A DNA stretch of 52,132 nucleotides, taken from NCBI GenBank assembly GCA_030524175.1, contig JAUNHC010000038.1:1-52132 (forward strand), read 5' to 3'. The notes under the pieces were generated by a model. It saw only the letters and a list, made by a program, of their open reading frames with translations. It did no database searches and was not told the DNA's origin. This stretch comes from Eubacteriales bacterium. GTDB taxonomy: Bacteria; Bacillota; Clostridia; Lachnospirales; Lachnospiraceae. Both the position numbers and the translations under genes were made by a program. Shown here piece after piece: positions 1-7,073 of this stretch (the first letter of the stretch is position 1; the number at the start of each line of letters is the position of its first letter).

Positions 1-101
1 AGGAGTAGGAAACCAAGAGTAGAAAACCAGGAGTTCAATTTATCCCAGGTGCAGAAAATATGAAAAAGCCCCCATAGAATGAGAGCAGACAAATAATTCT
101 C

Positions 102-130
102 TTGACTTTTAATTCTTACCAATGTAATAT
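102..130 (+). promoter_or_regulatory. Sigma-A promoter with overlapping BlaI operator 1
   Basis: A TTGACT -35 box (102-107) and a TAATAT -10 box (125-130) are separated by exactly 17 bases. The imperfect dyad TTACCAATGTAA (116-127) fills the end of the spacer and runs into the -10 box. It differs by one base from the BlaI/MecI-type TTACA-NN-TGTAA pattern. Bound repressor would cover the -10 box, so this should be the repressed promoter of the PBP operon. No other gene start lies between it and 227. Confidence 0.8.
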
Positions 131-196
131 TTAAACAATAAAACCTATACACAAAATTAGCAAACCTCGGAAAGGAAATTTTTTTGGGTTAAAATC

Positions 197-208
197 TTAC
201 ATATGTAA
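197..208 (+). promoter_or_regulatory. BlaI operator 2 in the PBP leader
   Basis: TTACATATGTAA is a perfect 12-bp palindrome that fits the BlaI/MecI operator pattern. It lies 81 bases downstream of operator 1 and just upstream of the ribosome binding site (AAAGGAGAG, 211-219) of the PBP. A repressor dimer here could block elongation or strengthen binding at operator 1. The regulatory effect is inferred. Confidence 0.75.
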
Positions 209-226
209 TAAAAGGAGAGATATTCA

Positions 227-2347
227 TTGAAAAATATAAAAAAGAATAAGAAACATAGAAAAAAGATAAATTGTTGCCTTAAAATTGCCGGGGCACTTTT
301 GGGAATTGCTGCTATAGGCTGCGGCCTATATGCTGGTGTTTTGGGCCGGATACATGATACGTGGGATACACCGAAGGAACTTTTGGCGGCATATATGGCC
401 TATATTCCAGATGCAGAGTATGAAAAAATGTATGAAATGCTGAATGTGGAAGCATCCGGATGTATTGAACAGGAGGATTTTATAAAGCGTAATTCGTCTA
501 TTTATGAAGGTATCGAAGTGCAGGATATGATTGTGAAAATCATGGAGTTTGATGAAGGAAATCTGAGTGTGAAATATCACACGTCTATGCATACGGTTGC
601 CGGAATTATTAGTTTTGAAAGTGAAGCGTATTTTATAAAAGGAGAAAAAGGGTATGAGCTGGTGTGGGATGATTCCCTGATTTTCCCCCAGCTTCGTAGT
701 ACAGATAAGGTCAGAGTTTCTGTTTCAGAGGCAAGGAGAGGACAAATTTTGGATCGGAACGGCCGTGTACTTGCAGGTACAGGAGTGGCATCTTCAGTTG
801 GAATTGTCTCCGGAAAATTTGCGGAAAAGGAAGAAGCATATCAGCAGGTGGCCGAATTATTGGAGATTGATTCCCAGGTGGTCAAGAATAAATTGTCGGC
901 AAAATGGATAACAGAGGATTCATTTGTGCCGATTAAAACAATACCAAAGATAAAGGAAGTAGAATTGTTGTCGTTTAGCCCGGATGCGGAAGTCCTAAAA
1001 GAACAAGAGCGTCAGAAAAAATTATTAGAGATTCCGGGAGTTATGATCACTGATATAGAGGTGCGGGAGTATCCGTTGGGAAAGGCGGCTGCACATTTGA
1101 CAGGATATGTTCAGGGTGTTACTGCAGAAGATTTGGAGGAGCGTGCCGGGGAAGGATACACAGCCAATAGTGTAATAGGCAGAAGCGGTATGGAGGGACT
1201 GTTTGAAAAGGTTTTAAAGGGACAGAATGGATGCAAAATTTATATTACGGATGAAGCCGGAAAGGAGAAGATCGTGCTTGCTTACCAATATATAGAGAAT
1301 GGGCAGGATGTACAGTTAACCATTGATGCTAACCTCCAAACAGCAATCTATGAGCAGTTTCAAAAGGACAAAAGCTGTACCGTGGCAATGAATCCTTATA
1401 CAGGTGAGGTGCTGGCATTAGTCAGCACTCCATCCTATGACAGCAATGATTTTATCCGGGGTCTGTCCGATGAGCAGTGGGCTGCCTTAAATGAATCAGA
1501 GGATAAACCAATGTATAACCGCTTTCGGCAAGTGTGGTGCCCTGGTTCTACTTTTAAGCCTATTACAGCTGCAGCCGGTCTTGAGTCAGGGGCGGTCGAT
1601 CCAGCAGAGGATTACGGAAATACAGGATTAAGCTGGCAGAAGGATTCTTCCTGGGGATCTTATTATGTGACTACCCTTCATGAATATGAACCTGTTATCC
1701 TGGAGAATGCCTTGATATATTCCGACAATATTTACTTTGCAAAGGCCGGTTTAAAGATTGGTGCAGAAAAACTGGAAAGCTTTTTGACAGAGCTGGGATT
1801 TAATGAAGAATTGCCATTTGAGATTAAGATGGCACAGTCACAGTATTCCAATACGGAAAACATAGAAGGTGAGATACAATTGGCTGACAGCGGCTATGGA
1901 CAGGGGCAGATTTTAATGAATCCGTTACATATGGCTTGCATATATTCTGCTTTTTGTAATGAAGGCAGTATCATTAATCCATATTTGGTCTATGAGAAAG
2001 AAGCAAATTCCGGATATTGGATTCCCAATGCATTTTCAACAGAAACTGCTGATCGAATATTGGAGGGAATGATTAAGATAGTAAACGATCCAAACGGGAC
2101 TGGATATGCAGCACACAGGGATGACATGGTTCTGGGGGGAAAAACGGGAACAGCGGAAATCAAAACATCAATAGAGGATACATCGGGTACAGAACTTGGA
2201 TGGTTTGCTGCCTTTACCACAGAGAGAACTGCAGAGCGGCCAATTTTATTGATCAGTATGACAGAGGATGTAAAAGAAAGGGGAGGCAGCGGTTATGTTG
2301 TGGAAAAAGACAGAGCGGTTTTGGAAAACTGGCTTAACAGAAAATAA
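227..2347 (+). CDS. MecA-like class B penicillin-binding protein (D,D-transpeptidase)
   Basis: This is a membrane-anchored peptidoglycan transpeptidase of the low-affinity PBP2a/MecA type. It starts at TTG 227, 7 bases after AAAGGAGAG. An N-terminal membrane anchor spans about residues 18-38. An NTF2-like MecA N-terminal domain (about 45-160) is followed by a PBP dimerisation domain (about 170-330, beginning EARRGQILDRNG) and the transpeptidase domain. All three active-site motifs are present: STFK (Ser441), SDN (499-501) and KTG (639-641). The length of 706 aa fits MecA-like PBPs (about 670). BlaI-type operators sit in its promoter and leader, and blaR1-blaI lie nearby, so beta-lactam-inducible expression is expected. 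Whether it really confers resistance cannot be read from sequence. It could instead be a housekeeping class B PBP, but the NTF2-like domain and operators argue against that. Confidence 0.9.
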   Translation: MKNIKKNKKHRKKINCCLKIAGALLGIAAIGCGLYAGVLGRIHDTWDTPKELLAAYMAYIPDAEYEKMYEMLNVEASGCIEQEDFIKRNSSIYEGIEVQDMIVKIMEFDEGNLSVKYHTSMHTVAGIISFESEAYFIKGEKGYELVWDDSLIFPQLRSTDKVRVSVSEARRGQILDRNGRVLAGTGVASSVGIVSGKFAEKEEAYQQVAELLEIDSQVVKNKLSAKWITEDSFVPIKTIPKIKEVELLSFSPDAEVLKEQERQKKLLEIPGVMITDIEVREYPLGKAAAHLTGYVQGVTAEDLEERAGEGYTANSVIGRSGMEGLFEKVLKGQNGCKIYITDEAGKEKIVLAYQYIENGQDVQLTIDANLQTAIYEQFQKDKSCTVAMNPYTGEVLALVSTPSYDSNDFIRGLSDEQWAALNESEDKPMYNRFRQVWCPGSTFKPITAAAGLESGAVDPAEDYGNTGLSWQKDSSWGSYYVTTLHEYEPVILENALIYSDNIYFAKAGLKIGAEKLESFLTELGFNEELPFEIKMAQSQYSNTENIEGEIQLADSGYGQGQILMNPLHMACIYSAFCNEGSIINPYLVYEKEANSGYWIPNAFSTETADRILEGMIKIVNDPNGTGYAAHRDDMVLGGKTGTAEIKTSIEDTSGTELGWFAAFTTERTAERPILLISMTEDVKERGGSGYVVEKDRAVLENWLNRK

Positions 2348-3674
2348 GGACGGAGGTGTGGAGTATGTATCTAATGGGATTATACCTTCCGGGAATAATA
2401 GTAAAACAGGAATTCTGCTGATATTGTTTCTGCTTGTAAACAGCTCTGTTTCTGTCTGTGGAAAAGACATAAAAAGGGAAAATATTTCTTATGAAACAGG
2501 TACTGAAGATATGGATTTGGAGGAACATATAGTCAGCGAAGAAGAAAAAACAGCAGAACAGTTAGAAAAAGGATATAACCTTCCGGTAGATGAAGAAGCC
2601 GGAGAACAAGCTAAAAAAGACTGCAGAGAGGTCATGGGAATGATCGCAGACATTTATAAATCTGCAGACAAAGGAAGTGCTTCCAATGTGGTGATTTCCC
2701 ATGAAGTTATGCTTCGGATGAAAGCCGTGATCAAGGAGACAGGCTACCCTGTGACCAGTTCAGAAACCTATGCCGTCATGGAAAATTACGAAAAAATGGA
2801 TACCTTTTTGCAGTCCTGTTTAGACGGAAAGAAAGGAACGGCCTTAATGTATCAAGTATATTCCAACGGTGGAATCGGGAGAATGGAGTATGTTTTTGAC
2901 GGAACAGATATGTATCTGTTGGCTGTTGGTGCTGCCTGGGATCAAAAGAATCAGCCGGAAATAACGTACCTTTCTTATACTCGGTTTAAGGAATGGAAAT
3001 ATACAGACAAGGGGTGGTTCTGCTATCAATTATGTATGCCGGAATACCCGGAAGTTACAGAAATGATGGACGGAAGCAGCATGGTGAGAGTAAAGCCCTT
3101 GACAGAGAGACAACGTGAATTATCAAAGCAGTGTGTGCTTCCGTTGGGGTATCAGGGGAACAATATCTTATGCTCCAATTGGAATACAGAAACCATGAGT
3201 GAGTTGGACTATAATGGAATGTATGAGTATCTGTATAAAATGAAATATGGAGAACGAATGGATGCTGAGGATTATCCCAACGGTATCCCGGCAGAAGAAT
3301 TTGAGAGTTTGATCATGGAGTATTTTCCGGTTTCTGCTGAACAGATCAGGGAGTGGGCTGTGTTTGATAAAGAGTATGGAACTTATAGGTGGACAAGGTT
3401 AGGCTGCATGAATTATGCTCCCACATTTTTCAGCACCTCTTTGCCGGAAGTTATCGATGAAAAGAAAAATGCAGATGGAACAATCACATTAACAGTTGAG
3501 GCTGTACGCGATATGATCATCTGTGACGATGGGGTAATCACACATGAATTGAAGATTCAGTTTGCAGAAGATGGCAGTTTTCAGTATTTGGGCAATGAAA
3601 TTTTAAACGGCGGGATTAATGACATACCCAAGTATCAGTATCGGTTTGTAGATAACTCTTACGGTAAGAAATAA
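2295..3674 (+). CDS. Secreted or membrane-anchored protein of unknown function in the PBP operon
   Basis: The function is not recognised; it may belong to a clostridial DUF (DUF6070 is my guess, unverified). A hydrophobic stretch (ILLILFLLV) near the N-terminus and a polar remainder indicate export or membrane anchoring. The cysteine after it (SVSVCGKD) does not make a canonical lipobox. The body is acidic, rich in Tyr, Trp and Glu, with no catalytic motif I can name. The start is uncertain. ATG 2295 has AAAGGGGAGG at good spacing but overlaps the end of the PBP by 53 bases. GTG 2358 lies right behind GGAGG (too close) but gives a more normal signal-peptide length. The gene is in tandem with the PBP and probably shares its BlaI-controlled transcript. 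Confidence 0.75.
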   Translation: MLWKKTERFWKTGLTENKDGGVEYVSNGIIPSGNNSKTGILLILFLLVNSSVSVCGKDIKRENISYETGTEDMDLEEHIVSEEEKTAEQLEKGYNLPVDEEAGEQAKKDCREVMGMIADIYKSADKGSASNVVISHEVMLRMKAVIKETGYPVTSSETYAVMENYEKMDTFLQSCLDGKKGTALMYQVYSNGGIGRMEYVFDGTDMYLLAVGAAWDQKNQPEITYLSYTRFKEWKYTDKGWFCYQLCMPEYPEVTEMMDGSSMVRVKPLTERQRELSKQCVLPLGYQGNNILCSNWNTETMSELDYNGMYEYLYKMKYGERMDAEDYPNGIPAEEFESLIMEYFPVSAEQIREWAVFDKEYGTYRWTRLGCMNYAPTFFSTSLPEVIDEKKNADGTITLTVEAVRDMIICDDGVITHELKIQFAEDGSFQYLGNEILNGGINDIPKYQYRFVDNSYGKK

Positions 3675-3703
3675 TCTGATCATGACTAAAGGAAAACGAA
3701 GAA

Positions 3704-3840
3704 GAAAGCCCTCCGGGGAATAGATACAATGGGCAGCAGAAAGCCCTCCGGGGAATAGACACAATGGGCAGCAGAAAGCTCTTCAGGAAATGCACACAAT
3801 GTGCAGCGGAAGGCTGTTTTCCAGCTGCACATTGGAGCAC
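3704..3840 (+). repeat. Three 35-bp tandem repeats plus a degenerate fourth
   Basis: Units begin at 3704, 3739 and 3774, each starting GAAAGC and ending near GGGCAGCA or GTGCAGCG. Units 1 and 2 differ at a single base; unit 3 is more diverged. The sequence from 3809 (GAAGGCTGTTTTCC...) can be aligned as a decayed fourth unit. The array lies between the convergent ends of the PBP operon and blaR1. The units follow each other without spacers, so this is not a CRISPR array. Confidence 0.8.
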
Positions 3841-3880
3841 AAAGTGTATAAGTCCCTTGTGAGTGAGGGGATCAAGGAGT

Positions 3881-5698
3881 TCAAGTGGACTTGCCCATTT
3901 TGTTTTGAAAGATATTCAGATCATTTAAGACAGACAAGGTGATTTCTGAAGCCTGCTTCCCGTCGGCATTGGCATTAGAGCGTATATTGGTGGCGAATAT
4001 ATACGTAGTATCTATACTTTCTACATAGCCAACAAACCATCCGTTCATGTTCCGGCCGTCTATACACCCTGTTCCTGTTTTCCCGTAAAGAGAGTCTGAG
4101 CCAGAAGCGGAAAGAAAGATGGCATCTTTGACTGCCTGTACGTTTTCAAGAGCAAAGGCAAAATTATTTTGGTACAGGTCAGTTAATAGTTTCACTTGCT
4201 CCACAGGAGAAATTTTCAGAGCCGATTCCATCCAGTAAGATGACAGATCATCGTTTATATTTTCGTTGCCATATCCGATTTCCTTGATATAGTCAGAAAT
4301 AATACCAGTACCAAGCTGCTCATCAAGATGCTGAAAATACCAGTTTACAGAGGCCGGCATGGCAGTCTGCAAGGTCTGATCTCCATTCCATAATTCAATT
4401 GGAAAGGTTTCTCCGTTCCATTCCATGAATGTATTATCAGGGGTAATGACACCTTCCTCCAGTCCGAACAGGGCGTCATATATTTTGTAAGTAGAGTCCG
4501 GTGCCACTCTCAGGAGTGCATGCTCCTCATCATAAATTTTCCATGAATCCTTTTCTGTATCATATAAAACAAAGCTGCCTTCGTATTCTCTGAAATAAGA
4601 GGACAGATCTATATTTGTAATTTCCTCGGCAGAAGAATCCCACTGGTAGTGGAGATTATCTGCTGCGTATGTAGAGATAAAAGGAGCAAGTCCTATGAGA
4701 AGAATCGCTGTCAGGATAAAAATGGTGATGCTTTTTAGTCTTTTCATCAAGGATGGTTTCTCATAGGAGGCGATATTGATAATCCTTCGTTTCATCTGTT
4801 TCATGCTTCCTCCAAGGCCGGCGGAAAATGGGAAAGGAGTAAAGGATACCTTTTCTGCAAAATTAATCAGCGTATTTCCATAATCTTCATAAGCATTTTC
4901 GTCAAGCATATTCAGAACGGAAGTGTCGCAGGCAACTTCTCTGTCATTGCGCATTTCTCTCAGAGAGTACCACACGAGGGGATTGAACCAGTAAATAATT
5001 CCTGCCAGGTTCATAAGACAGCTGGCAAAGGGATCTTTATGCTTGTAGTGCTGTAGTTCGTGCAGCAGCATGTATTTCATCTCCGATTCTTTGTGATCGG
5101 AGATTAAGTGGATTGGCAGATAAATGCGTGGTTTCAGAAGTCCAACTATGATGGGGGATTTCAAAAATACTGTGCTGTAAACTTGTATTTCTCTTACAAT
5201 ACCAATCTCTTTCAGACATTGCTCATATAATCTGCGGACGTTAGGATTTTGAACGGGGAGTGCAGATTGTTTAAGATTATGCAGCCGCAAATAGGACTTG
5301 ATCACTAGCAAAATCATTGCCAGAATTCCTGCTAACCATATTCCTGCTAAAAGATATCCGGTAACACCAGGTGCTCTGCTGTTTACAGAAAGTGTAAAAT
5401 CATTTATCCAGTTTGTATTTCCGGTTAGAGTTTCTACAGTTGTTTCACTCATAACAGCTCCCGCATCTGACAGAGAAAACCCACCCAAGGACTGGAACCA
5501 CAGTAATATTTGAGGTAATCCGGTGAAGTGGAAGGGCAGAAATGGAACTGCCAGCAATCCAAGCAGGACAAACCACAGATTATAGTGCAGCCGGCCGGAC
5601 AGATTATTTTTAAATAGCCGTTTGACTATTAAGAGAAGTCCGATGATACCGCAGATAAAAATATTACATATCAAAAAGCATATCATAAAATTTCCCAT
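3881..5698 (-). CDS. blaR1: BlaR1-type beta-lactam sensor/signal transducer metallopeptidase
   Basis: This integral membrane receptor senses beta-lactams and starts relief of BlaI repression. About four membrane segments surround an M56 peptidase domain with the zinc motif HELQH (213-217) followed by KHKD. A further acidic ligand lies in NDREVACD (near 252). After the last membrane segment (about 323-340) comes an extracellular penicillin-binding sensor domain with STYK (Ser402), SVN (450-452) and KTG (540-542). The length of 605 aa matches BlaR1/MecR1 (about 585-600). The start ATG lies one base after the end of blaI, so the two genes are co-transcribed and probably translationally coupled. 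In the known family, acylation of the active-site serine triggers the zinc protease. All residues needed for that are present here. Confidence 0.93.
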   Translation of the reverse strand: MGNFMICFLICNIFICGIIGLLLIVKRLFKNNLSGRLHYNLWFVLLGLLAVPFLPFHFTGLPQILLWFQSLGGFSLSDAGAVMSETTVETLTGNTNWINDFTLSVNSRAPGVTGYLLAGIWLAGILAMILLVIKSYLRLHNLKQSALPVQNPNVRRLYEQCLKEIGIVREIQVYSTVFLKSPIIVGLLKPRIYLPIHLISDHKESEMKYMLLHELQHYKHKDPFASCLMNLAGIIYWFNPLVWYSLREMRNDREVACDTSVLNMLDENAYEDYGNTLINFAEKVSFTPFPFSAGLGGSMKQMKRRIINIASYEKPSLMKRLKSITIFILTAILLIGLAPFISTYAADNLHYQWDSSAEEITNIDLSSYFREYEGSFVLYDTEKDSWKIYDEEHALLRVAPDSTYKIYDALFGLEEGVITPDNTFMEWNGETFPIELWNGDQTLQTAMPASVNWYFQHLDEQLGTGIISDYIKEIGYGNENINDDLSSYWMESALKISPVEQVKLLTDLYQNNFAFALENVQAVKDAIFLSASGSDSLYGKTGTGCIDGRNMNGWFVGYVESIDTTYIFATNIRSNANADGKQASEITLSVLNDLNIFQNKMGKST

Positions 5699-5699
5699 G

Positions 5700-6086
5700 T
5701 CAATTACCGCCCTTCTCTGACCTCTTGGAAAGAAGGGCGCGGAGCGTATCTATTTCTGTTTCAGACAGTCTGTCATTTTCTATATAGGAAGACAGCATAG
5801 CAGTAATGTCTCCATCGTAATAACGGCCCAGAAAGGAATTACTTTCCTGGTTGATATATTCACTTTCCTTTACTAACGGCGTATAAACAAACACCCTGCT
5901 CTGTTTTTCGTAGGCAAGAACACCCTTGGTCACTAAGCGTTTAATTAGAGTTTGTATTGTCTTAGGGCGCCATGAGGTGGTTTGCACTAATCGCTCTGTG
6001 ATCTCATTTGTGTTAATAGGAGCATATTTCCATACAATTTTCATCACTTCAAATTCTGCTTCTGAAATTTGCGGCAGTTTTGTCAT
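5700..6086 (-). CDS. blaI: BlaI/MecI-family winged-helix repressor
   Basis: This 128-aa DNA-binding repressor has the family N-terminus (PQISEAEFEVMKIVW) and a recognition region around TSWRPKTIQTLIKRLVTKG. A dimerisation half follows (residues about 75-125). BlaI repressors bind TTACA-NN-TGTAA-like dyads as dimers and are inactivated after BlaR1 signalling. A perfect dyad lies between this gene and its promoter, and matching sites precede the PBP gene, so it should repress both its own operon and the PBP operon. blaR1 follows one base downstream. Confidence 0.95.
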   Translation of the reverse strand: MTKLPQISEAEFEVMKIVWKYAPINTNEITERLVQTTSWRPKTIQTLIKRLVTKGVLAYEKQSRVFVYTPLVKESEYINQESNSFLGRYYDGDITAMLSSYIENDRLSETEIDTLRALLSKRSEKGGN

Positions 6087-6106
6087 TACAAATCCCTCCT
6101 GATATC

Positions 6107-6118
6107 TTACAAATGTAA
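6107..6118 (-). promoter_or_regulatory. BlaI operator 3, blaI-blaR1 operon
   Basis: TTACAAATGTAA has perfect TTACA and TGTAA arms around AA. It lies between the -10 box of the blaI promoter and the blaI start codon, where bound BlaI would block transcription. A partial second site with an ACATTTGT core (about 6130-6141) falls in the spacer of the same promoter. Confidence 0.85.
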
Positions 6119-6125
6119 TATAAAT

Positions 6126-6153
6126 ATTATAACATTTGTGGTATAAATGTCAA
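6126..6153 (-). promoter_or_regulatory. Sigma-A promoter of blaI-blaR1
   Basis: Read on the minus strand there is a perfect TTGACA -35 box (complement of 6148-6153) and a perfect TATAAT -10 box (complement of 6126-6131) with a 16-base spacer. The spacer contains an ACAAATGT half-operator. Operator 3 lies directly downstream. Confidence 0.8.
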
Positions 6154-6306
6154 ATGATTGTCAGTATGACTTTGATGAAAGGAAGTGCTTTTTTATAAAT
6201 ATTAGGCTATAATAAAAGCATCCGATTTAAGCAAATAAGTCCCGCACAAAAATAAAGAGTGGATCATAACTCAATTTCACCAAATGAAAGGTGGTGCAGT
6301 TCATCT

Positions 6307-7020
6307 ATGTATGCAATAATACGCCTGGGCGGCGGTAAGTATTATACATCAGCCGTCTTTGCCCATTACAATAACATTAGCGCAGCAGACGATTATGGGA
6401 AATATACGGAAGAGATTTACAGCCGTTTTTATATTGTACTTAATCAGGAGAAAACGGCTTTAATAAAGCAATATGTGTTTGACAGGAAAAATGAATATCT
6501 GGAGCCCTTGATCCTCATAACAGATTACAGTCATGATGATTGGAATATGGATGAGGATTCTGGATTTGGAGAAGTGAATACTGTAAGCAAAGAAGAGATT
6601 CTTTCTATGGCGGAAAATGGAACTGTCCCGGAGAAGTTTCTGGAGATGGACGCTGCCTGCCGTTTTGAAGAATATAATAGTATTTCCACAGAAAAGGATA
6701 TAGAGAATCTAATGTGTGTGTCCGGCGGTTTTCATGACGCATATATACAGGAGCAGAACGAAGAAAACGGAACTTTGAGGATTCTTTTTGAGGGCACTTG
6801 GGGATGTAAGATTGAAATGTTGTTTTCCGGAGAACTTACATATGATACCGCTTCACGCAATCCAATGGAAAGAGATCCCTATTGGTTTGGAGCAACATTG
6901 CTGATCAATAATGGATATATCTGTTTTGCAGATAAAGAAGACGTGAGTGTTGAGGATATTAAAGAAGGCTGCTGCTGGTTTAAGGCCCGAAATCTTATAT
7001 ACCGGGTTATACCGGAATGA
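6307..7020 (+). CDS. Hypothetical protein upstream of mcrBC
   Basis: I do not recognise this protein. From ATG 6307 (AAAGGTGG at 6287-6294) it has 237 aa; a GTG at 6259 would add 16 residues without a ribosome binding site. It is soluble, with no signal or membrane segment. The N-terminal part has LGGGKYY and the C-terminal half contains SGGFHDAYI and CCWFKARNLIYR. It ends 53 bases before the probable mcrB start in the same orientation, so it may be co-transcribed with the restriction genes. It could be an accessory or unrelated cargo protein of the defence locus. Confidence 0.7.
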   Translation: MYAIIRLGGGKYYTSAVFAHYNNISAADDYGKYTEEIYSRFYIVLNQEKTALIKQYVFDRKNEYLEPLILITDYSHDDWNMDEDSGFGEVNTVSKEEILSMAENGTVPEKFLEMDAACRFEEYNSISTEKDIENLMCVSGGFHDAYIQEQNEENGTLRILFEGTWGCKIEMLFSGELTYDTASRNPMERDPYWFGATLLINNGYICFADKEDVSVEDIKEGCCWFKARNLIYRVIPE

Positions 7021-7073
7021 ATAATAATTTGGTCATCACAGGCACTGGTTTTCTGCCTGTAAAAGGAGGGCAT

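Noticed and set aside
1-63. Open frame from the window edge to a TGA at 61-63, possibly the tail of an upstream gene
   Set aside because: Only 20 codons, rich in a short AGAGTAGAAAACCA-like repeat; too short to tell from noise.
3704-3808. CRISPR-like array
   Set aside because: The 35-base units are directly adjacent with no spacers and no cas genes are nearby.
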